In this document: positions 55,397 to 64,000 of the stretch, in pieces
Position numbering within the stretch: the first letter of the stretch is position 1
How the letters are laid out: every line of letters begins with the position of its first letter
Source of the DNA: Pseudoalteromonas phenolica
Lineage (GTDB): Bacteria; Pseudomonadota; Gammaproteobacteria; Enterobacterales; Alteromonadaceae
Assembly (NCBI RefSeq): GCF_005876835.1
Contig: NZ_PPSW01000022.1
Coordinates: 124,001-188,000 of the forward strand
DNA length: 64,000 bases
Direction of reading: 5' to 3'
Notes under the pieces: generated by a model
What the model saw: only the letters and a program-made list of their open reading frames with translations
Database searches by the model: none
Told to the model about the DNA's origin: nothing
Program-made: the position numbers and the translations under genes

Positions 55397-56490
55397 ATGA
55401 AAAATAACTATTTATTACTGACCCCCGGCCCTCTCAGTACATCCAAAACAGTAAAAGAGGCCATGTTACAAAATTGGTGTACTTGGGATGACGACTACAA
55501 CATTGGGATTGTAGAAAAAATTAGAACCCAATTATGCTCGCTTGCCGGCAGCACTGAACTATTAACTGCCACTTTAATGCAAGGCAATGGCACCGCTTCT
55601 GTTGAAGCGGCCCTGGGTACTTTTATCTCAAAAAGAGACACCTTACTTGTTATAAATAATGGTGCTTATGGTGCGCGCATTAAACAAATCTAGACTATCT
55701 CAACATCAATGTCATTAGTCTAGATTTTGCAGAGACGCACTACCCTGACGTTGTCCAAATTGAGCAAACGCTTAAAGAGAACTCACAAATCAGTCATGTT
55801 GCCATGGTTCATTGCGAAGCAACTACTGGCATGCTCAACCCACTAGAAGCTATTTCAGAGCTCGTGAGCCATTATAGAAAAACGTTTATTTTAGATGCAA
55901 TGAGTAGTTTTGGTGGAATACCCATCGATATGATAAAGCTAGGTATTGATGTTTTAATTAGCTCTTCAAATAAGTGCATTCAAGGTGTTCCTGGCTTTGG
56001 TTTTGTGATCTGCAAACACGCTTTGATTTCACAATGCAAGGGCAATGCCCGCTCTCTATCTTTAGATCTGTATGATCAATGGCAAACTATGGAACAAAAT
56101 AATGGTAAATGGCGTTTTACTTCACCTACGCACGTAGTGAGAGCTTTTGCACAGGCACTGATTGAATTTGAACAAGAAGGCGGTACTAAAGCAAGGTATA
56201 ACCGCTATAAATCAAACCAGTCTTTACTTGTCAGTGGTATGAGAGAGCTTGGCTTTGAGACACTTTTGCCCGATCCGTTGCATTCACCAATAATTACTTC
56301 CTTTTTTTCACCAAAAGAACCTAGGTATAACTTCAAACTATTTTATGAAAAGCTAAAGTCACTTGGCTATGTTATCTATCCTGGAAAAGTTTCAGACGCA
56401 GACTGCTTTAGAATAGGCAATATTGGTGAAGTGTATCAAAAAGACATAGAAAGTTTACTGCAAGCTATCGGTGAAGCGAAATACTGGTAG
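55397..56490 (+). pseudogene. phnW: phnW (2-aminoethylphosphonate-pyruvate aminotransferase) with a frameshift
   Basis: PhnW moves the amino group of 2-aminoethylphosphonate to pyruvate. Codons from 55397 read [17 protein letters not shown] through [12 protein letters not shown] and stop at TAG 55691-55693. From 55693 the protein continues in another frame: [20 protein letters not shown], then [15 protein letters not shown], and [14 protein letters not shown] with the pyridoxal-phosphate Lys. Replacing one base lost near 55691 gives a full-length enzyme of about 364 residues. Only one indel and otherwise intact. No phnX follows. Confidence 0.88.
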
Positions 56491-56635
56491 TTTCTACTGT
56501 CTTTAAATGAAAAATTTCCCGGAAAGTAAATCAAAAGAATATTTATAAAAAATTAAATCGCTTTTGCTTTTTTCATCATTCGAATGTCTAGTCTGGAATG
56601 GGCTGATAAGTTCATTGCAAAATTCAAGTGAATCA

Positions 56636-57328
56636 TCAACTTCCCTCCACTACCATTTCAATACAATCATGCAGCCAGAATTCAATGTTCAAGTCGACTA
56701 AGTTATCTTCTTTATCATAACGCGCCCTTTGCACTTTTAAGCAAGGCGTGCCGCTATTTATTTCAAGTAATTCAGCCGCATAATCGGGGAGCACAGTGAC
56801 GCTGATGTTGCACTGCTCATGAGAAATATCAACCTGATAGTGTCGTTTCATAACATCAGTGATTGATCCATTTAACACTTGCTTTTCGAGATGATTGAAA
56901 CGCGCTGCAAGACAGTGAATTTCTTCAACTAATACACCTCTTCCATCTAAATATCGAACTCGGGTCAGTTTGTAAATAGGCTTATCACCAAAATGAGTAA
57001 ATGCAATGCTGTGCTTATTAGAAGGGGTCATCAGTTCAATTACTTTGGTAGAGGGTGCAAAACCTTGAGATTCAGATAATGCGTTAAAATTCACTTTGCG
57101 TGCGGGATGCCATTTTAGCTTTTCAGGGGTAACAAACCATCCTCTGCGCTTTTGACTGTAGATCTCTCCTTCTGATTCTAATCTGGCCAGTGCTTCTCTC
57201 ACTGTGATCCTCGTAGAGTTGAACTGCTCTTGCAAACTGCGCTCAGAAGGAAGTTTAGAGCCGGCTTTTAAACGCCCCTCATTGACCAGGTTTTGAATAT
57301 GATTTCGAATGACTTGATACAACAACAT
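56636..57328 (-). CDS. GntR/UTRA-family regulator, PhnR-like
   Basis: A 230-residue repressor with a GntR winged helix (GSKLPSERSLQEQFNSTRIT, about 20-65) and a C-terminal UTRA effector domain (about 90-225; KPIYKLTRVRYLDGRGVLV). The frame can begin with a TTG at 57334, but ATG 57328 is the natural start. Its gene lies downstream of phnW in the opposite orientation, and a GntR-type palindrome precedes phnW. A phosphonate ligand, such as aminoethylphosphonate, is plausible. Confidence 0.85.
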   Translation of the reverse strand: MLLYQVIRNHIQNLVNEGRLKAGSKLPSERSLQEQFNSTRITVREALARLESEGEIYSQKRRGWFVTPEKLKWHPARKVNFNALSESQGFAPSTKVIELMTPSNKHSIAFTHFGDKPIYKLTRVRYLDGRGVLVEEIHCLAARFNHLEKQVLNGSITDVMKRHYQVDISHEQCNISVTVLPDYAAELLEINSGTPCLKVQRARYDKEDNLVDLNIEFWLHDCIEMVVEGS

Positions 57329-57586
57329 AAGCAACTTATTTAACTAACTATTTAATTGACTGAGCAGTACTAGCTTACTGCAGTTTTATGACAAACAGAA
57401 TCTAGAGTTAATTTGAATAAAGCGAATTTGTTGTCTAACTTCTAATAATTAAACTGACATCTTAACGTGAAACAATTCAGAAATATTAGCTTGCATAAAT
57501 AAATATTTTGTACCTTAATAGTTTTATGATTTTATTATGTATACTTGTTTAAGTATCGTCATTTTTACATCATTTAAGACTGATTA

Positions 57587-58597
57587 ATGGAATTTTCTTT
57601 TCGTCAATTTATTTACCTATCTATCTGTGTTTTCAGTTTGTTTTGTTGCACTTTGAACCAAGCTTATGCAAACGAACAATTCACAATTGCTGTTATAGGT
57701 AAAACCAAAAATGATTCATTTTACGAACAATCATTCAAAGGCTGCCTTAATTTTGCCAGTAAGGTTAATAATCTAAAATGCATTTATGATGGCGCTGATG
57801 ATTATCAAGATGTAAGAACTCAGTCCTTAGTGATTAACGAATTGTCAGAGCAAAGTATCGATGCCTTTTTAGTCTCAACCACTCACTCTGAATACTTAGT
57901 GACGCATGCCCTCAAAAACTTAAAGAAGAAAAATATTCCAGTAATTACATTCGACTCTGATTTATTACCCAAACATCAACAATACAGGCTTGCTTACATA
58001 GGTACGAATAATTTTGATTTTGGCGTTGCCTTAGGTGAGTTGGCAAAAAAATACAAAACAGTCGAAAAACAAAGTATTTGTCTTCAGTCTGGTCATCAAA
58101 CTACGCCAAACCTGAATGCCCGCCTTGCAGGGGTTCGTCATGCTTTATCAGGTCAAAGCAAAAAGCGTTTATCTGGCGACAATGGTTGGGTAGAGCACCC
58201 TCGCTGCCCGCTTTATACCATGGGGAAAAGACATGCTTCTTTGGAACAAGTTGAGCGCTTTTCTACACTAAAAAATCCGCCAATCTTCTTGGCTGTGGCA
58301 GGGTTTGCTCAGTTTAACCCTGACTATATAGAGACCATGAAAGCAGCAAAAAGTAAAATAGCCGACGGTAACTTTGTGCTCATCTCTGCTGACACTGAGC
58401 AAATTCAACTTGATGCGCTTAAGCACGGTCTATCAACTGTGAATCTAGGGCAAAAGCCTTTTGAGATGGGCAGGAAAAGTACCGAGCTAATGTACAATTA
58501 CCTCACGCAGGGCATTAAACCTAAACTAGACAAATATTATTTAGATTATCACCTGTGTGATAAATCTAATTTTGAGACCTGTACAGTAAATTATTAA
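57587..58597 (+). CDS. Orphan periplasmic sugar-type binding protein
   Basis: A 336-residue protein with a signal peptide (cut after ...NQAYA, near 28). Then FTIAVIGKTKNDSFYEQSFKG follows the periplasmic binding protein type I pattern (Peripla_BP_4, as in ribose or autoinducer-2 binding proteins), and PVITFDSDL is the ligand-hinge region. No ABC permease or ATPase gene lies near, so it may feed a distant transporter or a sensor kinase/chemoreceptor. Ligand unknown. The stop overlaps the next convergent gene by 4 bases. Confidence 0.82.
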   Translation: MEFSFRQFIYLSICVFSLFCCTLNQAYANEQFTIAVIGKTKNDSFYEQSFKGCLNFASKVNNLKCIYDGADDYQDVRTQSLVINELSEQSIDAFLVSTTHSEYLVTHALKNLKKKNIPVITFDSDLLPKHQQYRLAYIGTNNFDFGVALGELAKKYKTVEKQSICLQSGHQTTPNLNARLAGVRHALSGQSKKRLSGDNGWVEHPRCPLYTMGKRHASLEQVERFSTLKNPPIFLAVAGFAQFNPDYIETMKAAKSKIADGNFVLISADTEQIQLDALKHGLSTVNLGQKPFEMGRKSTELMYNYLTQGIKPKLDKYYLDYHLCDKSNFETCTVNY

Positions 58598-58992
58598 TTT
58601 CTCGTATATACCGACAAAATTGGAAATTTATTTTCGCCAAAATTCAAAGTAATAGACTGTGTTTCATTGCCATTGAAAGGCTGTTTAAAGTTTATTGGGG
58701 AATATCTTGAACCGTCTGCAAACAACGCCATGATGTGTTTTGCTTGTAACTCTCTGCGGCCGCTCGATTGGTTCGTAATAGTTAAAATCCCCCAACGCTC
58801 TCCATTGTCATTGCTCATCAAAACAAAGTGGTCGATGGCAAATTCACTCTCATCTGGATACGCATTATCATCGTTTTCAAAAGCAAACTTAACTTGGGTG
58901 ACATCAATTCTATCCAAAGACAACACATCATTTTTTGCAGCTAAACCAAAGCACGCAGCAAGCAATAATATTGAAAAAGCGTATTTATACAT
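58594..58992 (-). CDS. Hypothetical exported protein
   Basis: A 132-residue protein with a signal peptide (AFSILLLAACFGLAA, cut near 19; the Cys at 14 is too early and lacks a clear lipobox to call a lipoprotein). The mature part is beta-rich (VLMSNDNGERWGILTITN, QSITLNFGENKFPIL). I do not recognise the family. It is convergent with the binding-protein gene. Confidence 0.6.
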   Translation of the reverse strand: MYKYAFSILLLAACFGLAAKNDVLSLDRIDVTQVKFAFENDDNAYPDESEFAIDHFVLMSNDNGERWGILTITNQSSGRRELQAKHIMALFADGSRYSPINFKQPFNGNETQSITLNFGENKFPILSVYTRN

Positions 58993-59115
58993 ATCCTAAT
59001 GCACCTAAAAATCAAATGACTTTTATAACCAATGAAATATGAACACTACCTTAAATAAAGTTCATTATTGATTAACTTCCTACTGGTTTCGCCGAAAAAG
59101 TCATTAAAGTTTTAA

Positions 59116-59147
59116 ATAAGCCTTATCATTGATGCAAATGGGCTTAT
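59116..59147 (-). terminator. Candidate terminator of the TPR gene
   Basis: On the minus strand ATAAGCC and GGCTTAT flank 18 bases and are followed by TTAAAAC. It lies 68 bases past the TPR gene stop. A modest stem with a poor T run. Confidence 0.35.
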
Positions 59148-59214
59148 CTTACCAATCAATTGTATAACGGGTAGGATTAGTTATGAATTTAGACCTATAA
59201 GCAATTTAGTAAAG

Positions 59215-60225
59215 CTAGTTCAAAACCCAGTCACACTGTTTGATAGCCACAAACCATGGGCGATTAAACTCTCGCTTAGCTTTATTTTCTGGTGCTTGTA
59301 AAGAGATGTTCATAAATTCGGCAAGATACTGATATATGTGTGTTTTGACTTTAATGTCTTCTAAATTAGTATATGCCTCTTTTAGTTTTTTAATTGTCTG
59401 AAAGGTAATTTTTCTTCCCTGTAGCTGTAAATATCTTTGATGGATCCAGTACAAAAGAGATTGTTTAGATTGATTAGGAAAAGCTAGGGTCAAGGTTGCC
59501 GTTGGCGAATACAAGCGCTGATAATCCAAAAACTTATCTTGTAGTAAGAATGAAAAAAGTAAGTTGATACTAGCTGTCACTATTCCTGAGCGTTTATCAA
59601 TTAGTTGATAGCCTTTTAATGCTTGTCGGTAATACGCTTCCGCCTCTTTAATATTACCGTCATCGAATTCAATCATTCCGAGGTTATTATCGATCATCGC
59701 AATGATGCTTTCCCGGTTTGTCTCAACCGCCAATGCCCGAGCTTTTTTATATAGTAACCTAGCGCTGTCATAATCGCTCTGTTGGCGTGAAACCAAAGCC
59801 AAACTATTCGTTAAAGTTAACCTTTGCTTTTCATTTTGCGCATATTTATAAGCACACTCTAAACTTTTTTGTGCATCGGCCAGAAATTGCTTTTTCCTAA
59901 GATAGATCCCAGTTCCACTCAGAAACGAAGTTAAATGGGCTTTAAAGTAAGGATGATGTTTGTAGTGAAATACGGTTTCTAGAGACTCACTGAGTTTATC
60001 TAATTGGTTTGTAGGTACAGCGGCTCTCATTCTGATCAAATGCCAGCGGATAAATTGTTCGTCAGAAAACCTTTCTTTATCATAGATACTATCAAGCAAA
60101 ATTAATGATTGTGCAGGGTTAACGGTTAAATAGTCTTCTGCTTCTGTAATTTTATTTTCAACAATTGAATTTGCTAATGAAGGAACAGCCAAAAATAGAA
60201 AAATAAAATTTATAAAGGTTTTCAT
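59215..60225 (-). CDS. Exported TPR-repeat protein
   Basis: A 336-residue protein. MKTFINFIFLFLAVPSLA is a good signal peptide from ATG 60225; the frame could open at 60261, but the extra 12 residues are not part of a signal sequence. TPR-like helical repeats lie at about 100-250, with the pattern NSLALVSRQQSDYDSARLLY and NNLGMIEFDDGNIKEAEAYY. It resembles periplasmic TPR regions of Alteromonadales sensor proteins, but has no second membrane or kinase part. It follows the small Cys-rich peptide gene on the same strand, with a terminator between. Confidence 0.72.
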   Translation of the reverse strand: MKTFINFIFLFLAVPSLANSIVENKITEAEDYLTVNPAQSLILLDSIYDKERFSDEQFIRWHLIRMRAAVPTNQLDKLSESLETVFHYKHHPYFKAHLTSFLSGTGIYLRKKQFLADAQKSLECAYKYAQNEKQRLTLTNSLALVSRQQSDYDSARLLYKKARALAVETNRESIIAMIDNNLGMIEFDDGNIKEAEAYYRQALKGYQLIDKRSGIVTASINLLFSFLLQDKFLDYQRLYSPTATLTLAFPNQSKQSLLYWIHQRYLQLQGRKITFQTIKKLKEAYTNLEDIKVKTHIYQYLAEFMNISLQAPENKAKREFNRPWFVAIKQCDWVLN

Positions 60226-60308
60226 GGAAATCTTCAAATTTACGAACTCTGATTTAAGCATAGTAAATTTGAGTGAATTCCTCAGTTAATTAAAGCTTAG
60301 ATTCAAAA

Positions 60309-60322
60309 GAGCCCGAAGGCTC
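60309..60322 (-). terminator. Rho-independent terminator of the small peptide gene
   Basis: On the minus strand GAGCC and GGGCTC around TTC form a short GC hairpin followed by TTTT. It sits directly after the peptide stop codon. Confidence 0.75.
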
Positions 60323-60331
60323 AACATAGAA

Positions 60332-60508
60332 TCAGCAAAGACAAGAATTATGACCATCTTTACTTAAACGGTGACAAATATGACCTGTTGGTAGACAAGC
60401 ATAATCAGTCAAAACACCACCAGCTACTTGAGGAGTTTGCTGCTTTTCTAAGTCGTTTACGCTACGATTTAATTGCTTTAGGTTTTTCTTTTTAAGGTTA
60501 AATTTCAT
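60332..60508 (-). CDS. Candidate RiPP/bacteriocin precursor with double-glycine leader
   Basis: A 58-residue peptide (from ATG 60508; an in-frame ATG lies two codons upstream). Residues 1-31 form a charged leader, KFNLKKKNLKQLN then TPQVAGG, with an FNL box near the N-terminus and a Gly-Gly end; this is the style of class I lanthipeptide leaders. The C-terminal 27 residues are different: four Cys (YAC, GHIC, SCLC) and several Ser/Thr, with no hydrophobic export signal. AGGA is spaced 7 bases from the start. No modification enzyme or exporter gene is evident in the window. Function is inferred from the peptide alone. Confidence 0.65.
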   Translation of the reverse strand: MKFNLKKKNLKQLNRSVNDLEKQQTPQVAGGVLTDYACLPTGHICHRLSKDGHNSCLC

Positions 60509-60624
60509 AATCATATCCTGTTGATTGTTGTCATTGCTTTAAATAGCCTTTTATTTATCACCTAAAAACACCTTTTTGAAACAAAATATTTACCAAACTG
60601 ATTTTTTACCGATAAGGAATACAA

Positions 60625-61377
60625 ATGACATTACAAAAAACTGTTGTAATTACAGGGGCAAGCCGTGGGATTGGTGCAGCGACAGCGCTGTTATTCGCAA
60701 AAAATGATTATGCCGTTTGCGTTAATTACTTAAACAATATAGATGCAGCTGATGCAGTAGTCTGCAAAATCAAAGCAATGGGTGGAACAGCCATTGCCAT
60801 AAAAGCAGATGTTAATAAAGAAAACGAAGTACAAAAACTATTTGGGCTTGTCACTGAACAGCTCGGTGTAATCGATGTGCTTGTGAATAATGCGGGTATT
60901 TTAAAACCGCAGGCAAAACTTATTGAGTTAACTGAGGAGCGAGTAAAAGAGGTCTTGACGAGTAATGTGATGAGTTATTTCCTTTGTTCTAAATACGCCA
61001 TTAAGCATATGTCGACAGAGTTTGGCGGCGCCGGCGGCAGTATTATTAATGTCTCTTCGGCAGCATCGAGAACAGGCTCACCTAACGAATATGTCGATTA
61101 TGCTGCAAGCAAAGGCGCAATTGATACGCTTACTATCGGCCTTGCAAAAGAAGTAGCCGCAAATGGCATTCGCGTTAATTGTGTCAGGCCTGGGTTAATC
61201 TACACAGACATTCACGCAGACGGCGGAGAGCCAGACCGAGTGAATAGATTAAAAGAAAAACTGCCTATGAAGCGCGGTGGAGAGCCAGAAGAAGTCGCTG
61301 AGGCCATTTATTGGTTAGCTTCAGAAAAATCATCTTATGCAACAGGAAACTTCTTAGATCTAGCTGGTGGGTTATGA
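60625..61377 (+). CDS. SDR-family oxidoreductase
   Basis: A 250-residue classical short-chain dehydrogenase. VVITGASRGIGAATALLFA binds the nucleotide, VLVNNAGIL is the NAG motif, and YVDYAASKGA has the catalytic Tyr and Lys (Ser in SSAAS before it). The pattern is close to FabG or glucose-1-dehydrogenase-like enzymes, but the substrate is open. It is divergent from the small Cys-rich peptide gene by about 120 bases. Confidence 0.93.
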   Translation: MTLQKTVVITGASRGIGAATALLFAKNDYAVCVNYLNNIDAADAVVCKIKAMGGTAIAIKADVNKENEVQKLFGLVTEQLGVIDVLVNNAGILKPQAKLIELTEERVKEVLTSNVMSYFLCSKYAIKHMSTEFGGAGGSIINVSSAASRTGSPNEYVDYAASKGAIDTLTIGLAKEVAANGIRVNCVRPGLIYTDIHADGGEPDRVNRLKEKLPMKRGGEPEEVAEAIYWLASEKSSYATGNFLDLAGGL

Positions 61378-61629
61378 TCAACTTGTCAGGGTTTCAAGTT
61401 CAGTTAGGATCTGAAGTGCTTCAGTTTGATTTTGACCACATACCCACTCCACCGCTTTAAAATCATGGCAAACAGGGGGGCGTTCCGGCTGACCAAACAA
61501 CTTACACAAGTTATCATCGGTCAAATTTTTACAACGTTCACCTGCTTTTTTACCATTTGGGTGATTAGGAAAACTTGTACTTATGCTTGGCGCTATGCAA
61601 CACGCTCCACAGTGTAATCGACACTCCAC
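61378..61629 (-). CDS. YkgJ-type zinc/iron-cluster protein
   Basis: An 83-residue protein with cysteines spaced as in the YkgJ family: CRLHCGACC at the start, then CKNL, NLCKLF, and PPVCHDFKAVEW. These probably bind a metal. The family's role is unclear; some members act with oxidase or demethylation systems. It begins where the convergent SDR gene ends. Confidence 0.88.
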   Translation of the reverse strand: MECRLHCGACCIAPSISTSFPNHPNGKKAGERCKNLTDDNLCKLFGQPERPPVCHDFKAVEWVCGQNQTEALQILTELETLTS

Positions 61630-61899
61630 GCAAAGACGACCTCTGAAAATGATAAGAAAGATATATTAACACGCTAAACAAGCATTATTAATCACCGAAT
61701 CAATTATCCTGAAAATATCAACTATATTTATAATCTAGGTTGTACCTGCAAATGTAAATAACTATGTCATGAATACACGGATTGTTACATCTTCTTACTG
61801 CATATAAATACCTAGAAACATCTGATCGAGTATGCTCATTGTGTAGATTAATAAAATAGAATGCTGAAGCGTCATTCTACCGTCGGAAGGACTATTATT

Positions 61900-63075
61900 G
61901 TGGCTAGTAAAAAACAAATTCTCTTACCCTTAGCGGTTTTAGCTGGTGGTGTTGCTGTTTTCATTGGACTTTCATCTATGAAACAAGCACCTGAAAAAAA
62001 ACCAGAGAAAATCATTCACCCTCTTGTACAGGCTGCGCCTATCACCATCTCAGATATGAGACTCAACGTTGAGTCCTATGGAATAGTTAAACCTAAGTAC
62101 ACAACAGAACTAGTCGCACAAGTTAGTGGACAAATTATTGAGCTTTCAGATAAATTTGTAAAAGGCGGCTTTGTTCAACAAGGTGATATTTTAGCCCGCA
62201 TAGATCCTAACGACTATGAAGCAGCCTTAATTGAAGCAGAAGCTAGTCTTGCACAAGCAAGCTCTGCACTCGAAATTGAACAGGCTCAAGCACATGTTGC
62301 TAAAAAAGAATGGCAACGTATTAAGAACAATGCCAATGAGACTATCCCTTCTGAACTGTATTTGCGTAAACCTCAACTTGCTGAAAAACTTGCCCGTTTT
62401 AAGGCCGCTCAAGCAAGTGTAAAACGTGCAAAGCGAAACCTTGAACGAACTTACATCAAAGCACCTTATGATTCAATTATTGAAAGCCGCGTTGTCAGTT
62501 TAGGTAGTGTTGTAAACCCTGGCAGTAAATTTGGTATTTTAAATTCAACTTCAGTGGCTGAAATACGTCTTCCCGTCGCTGATCATGAATTACAATACCT
62601 ACCTCAACAAGGTGTTGATGCAAATGTCGCTTTAACGGCACAAGTTGCGGGCAAAACTGTTACTTGGCAAGGTACAGTGGTGCGTAGCGAAGGTGTCATA
62701 GATCAGCGCAGCCGTATGACTTATTTAGTTGCACAAGTTCCGCAGCCTTATTCAGATAGTTCAAAACAGCTACGCTTTGGTGCGTACTTAAATGCTTCTA
62801 TTGAAGGCGCTTTAGTTGAAAATGCCATTCAAGTACCGCAACACTTAATTAAAGACAATAAGATTGCCGTTCTAAATGATGATTTAACCCTGAGCTTTAA
62901 GGGTGTGAATATCATCCGTGAAACAAATGGCATAGCAATTATTGATCAAGGCCTTATGAATGGCGCTCAAATCATTACGTCTGCACTAGAGTATCCAACC
63001 GAGGGAATGCAACTTCGTACCGATGACTCTCCTATTACTTCTCCTGAAACGCAGCTTGCGCTTAAGGAGGAATAA
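61900..63075 (+). CDS. RND efflux membrane-fusion (periplasmic adaptor) protein
   Basis: A 391-residue adaptor. An N-terminal membrane anchor (ILLPLAVLAGGVAVFIGLSS) precedes the lipoyl-like half (VAQVSGQIIELSDKFVKGGF), a helical hairpin and a beta barrel, as in RND membrane-fusion proteins. GTG 61900, preceded by GGAAGG, is the start; a possible ATG at 61861 has no ribosome site. It links an RND pump to an outer-membrane channel. The permease gene starts 3 bases after its stop. Confidence 0.87.
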   Translation: MASKKQILLPLAVLAGGVAVFIGLSSMKQAPEKKPEKIIHPLVQAAPITISDMRLNVESYGIVKPKYTTELVAQVSGQIIELSDKFVKGGFVQQGDILARIDPNDYEAALIEAEASLAQASSALEIEQAQAHVAKKEWQRIKNNANETIPSELYLRKPQLAEKLARFKAAQASVKRAKRNLERTYIKAPYDSIIESRVVSLGSVVNPGSKFGILNSTSVAEIRLPVADHELQYLPQQGVDANVALTAQVAGKTVTWQGTVVRSEGVIDQRSRMTYLVAQVPQPYSDSSKQLRFGAYLNASIEGALVENAIQVPQHLIKDNKIAVLNDDLTLSFKGVNIIRETNGIAIIDQGLMNGAQIITSALEYPTEGMQLRTDDSPITSPETQLALKEE

Positions 63076-63077
63076 GC

Positions 63078-64000
63078 ATGAGTACATCAACTGAAAAAGG
63101 TTTAATTGCCTGGTTTGCACGCAACCCCGTTGCTGCAAACTTATTAATGATATTTATATTAGTCGGCGGGATCTTAACGGCTTTTTCTATTCGCAAACAG
63201 ATGTTTCCCCAATTTGAAAGTCCATGGTTAAGTATTCAAGCAGTTTACCCTGGGGCGGCGCCTCAAGAAGTTGAAGAAGGCATAACCATTAAAGTAGAAG
63301 AATCAATGGAAGGCCTTGAAGGGATCAAACGACTCATCACCTATTCTAACCGTGGGTTTTCGCAAACTTGGATACAAGTTCAAGAAGGGTACAACCCGCA
63401 GGAAGTGCTTGATGAAGTGAAAATGCAGGTTGATTCGATTTCGAGTTTTCCAATAGGCATGGAGCGCCCTATCGTTCGATACGACAAGTTCGAACAAGAA
63501 GTGATGTGGATGTCACTGAGTGGCAGCTTGAGCAATGCCGAACTAAAAGAGCTTGGCAATACCTTACATGACGAAATGTTAGCCCTTCCTGGTGTAAACC
63601 TGTTAAGTTTTTTCAGTGGTTTAAACTATGAAATTGGTATCGAGGTTAGCCCAGATAAGCTTCGTGAGTATGGCTTAACTTTTAGAGATATATCTTCAGC
63701 AGTGCGTGCCTTTTCAGCCAATATGTCAGCAGGTCAAATACGCTCTGATAATGGCTACATTTCAATGCGTGTTGAAAATCAGGCATATCGAGGCCATGAA
63801 TTTGAAAACTTACCATTAAAGACAATTGAAGATGGCGCGCAGATTTTCTTAAGAGATGTTGCTGTAGTTAAAGATGGTTTTGAAGAAGGCTTACAATTTT
63901 CAAAATACAATGGCAAAAATTCACTGACTTTTGAGCTTAGAGCGTCAAAAGATCAAGATATTACCAAAGTTGCTGATACAGTTAAGAGATACCTAGCTGA
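63078..64000 (+). CDS. RND-family efflux permease, 5' part
   Basis: The gene runs past the window end; about 307 codons are present from ATG 63078 (AAGGAGG before it). The N-terminal membrane helix (NLLMIFILVGGILTAFSI) and RKQMFPQFESPWLSIQAVYP then AAPQEVEEGITIKVEESM are typical RND sequence. Together with the adaptor it forms an efflux pump, probably with a third outer-membrane component encoded elsewhere. Substrate unknown. Confidence 0.93.
   Translation, partial: MSTSTEKGLIAWFARNPVAANLLMIFILVGGILTAFSIRKQMFPQFESPWLSIQAVYPGAAPQEVEEGITIKVEESMEGLEGIKRLITYSNRGFSQTWIQVQEGYNPQEVLDEVKMQVDSISSFPIGMERPIVRYDKFEQEVMWMSLSGSLSNAELKELGNTLHDEMLALPGVNLLSFFSGLNYEIGIEVSPDKLREYGLTFRDISSAVRAFSANMSAGQIRSDNGYISMRVENQAYRGHEFENLPLKTIEDGAQIFLRDVAVVKDGFEEGLQFSKYNGKNSLTFELRASKDQDITKVADTVKRYLA

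Overview
The window is AT-rich, densely coded DNA from a marine-type gammaproteobacterium. The protein families point to Alteromonadales, most like Pseudoalteromonas: a lysC leader with a lysine riboswitch, NhaD, an NSS-type sodium symporter, TIGR03643, a DUF924 protein, a delta-class carbonic anhydrase-like protein and CadC-type regulators with TolB-like repeats. That placement is inferred from gene content only. I saw no tRNA, rRNA, CRISPR array, insertion sequence or prophage.

Layout. 1-9230 (+): a complete chemotaxis operon entered inside cheY, then a STAS protein, cheA, a chemoreceptor, two cheW genes, cheR, cheB and a degenerate-GGDEF/EAL protein. 9227-12339 (-): lolCDE, which releases lipoproteins from the inner membrane. 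12496-17983: a SulP anion transporter, a secreted two-domain protein, a sodium-dependent (NSS) transporter and a small membrane protein. 18027-21006 (-): lysC behind a lysine riboswitch with a clear Shine-Dalgarno-sequestering hairpin, and nhaD. 21155-25738 (+): an MksF-MksE-MksB condensin operon without a recognisable MksG nuclease. 25798-35569: a mix of envelope proteins, a CadC/TolB-like regulator divergent from a serine hydrolase, a frameshifted htpX, a delta-carbonic-anhydrase-like protein and a secreted lipase. 35625-46408: an LRR-protein kinase, a MerR-methyltransferase fusion with a MerR-type promoter, a BAAT-like hydrolase, a secreted metallophosphatase with two PPC domains, a cytochrome b/ethylbenzene-dehydrogenase-like pair and a Cache chemoreceptor. 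46603-51545: small accessory genes (YbjQ, GNAT, DMT, SMR, pirin) including an azoR pseudogene with three in-frame TAA codons. 51591-53683 (-): a desaturase/reductase operon (desCB type) behind two tandem FabR/DesT-like palindromes. 54125-64000: a frameshifted phnW with a GntR-type operator and a nearby GntR/UTRA regulator, an orphan sugar-type binding protein, a TPR protein, a small Cys-rich double-glycine peptide that looks like a RiPP precursor, an SDR, a YkgJ-type protein and the start of an RND efflux operon.

Two themes stand out. First, several genes look newly broken (htpX, phnW, azoR, and a gene at 47519 whose expected ATG reads ATA); these could be real decay or, for the two single-base frameshifts, assembly errors. 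Second, the regulatory DNA is unusually readable: a lysine riboswitch, tandem fatty-acid-type operators, a GntR palindrome, a FadR-like site before a lipase gene and a 19-bp-spacer MerR promoter. The best candidates for something not yet described are the orphan Cys-rich precursor peptide at 60332-60508 and the three-gene Mks operon.
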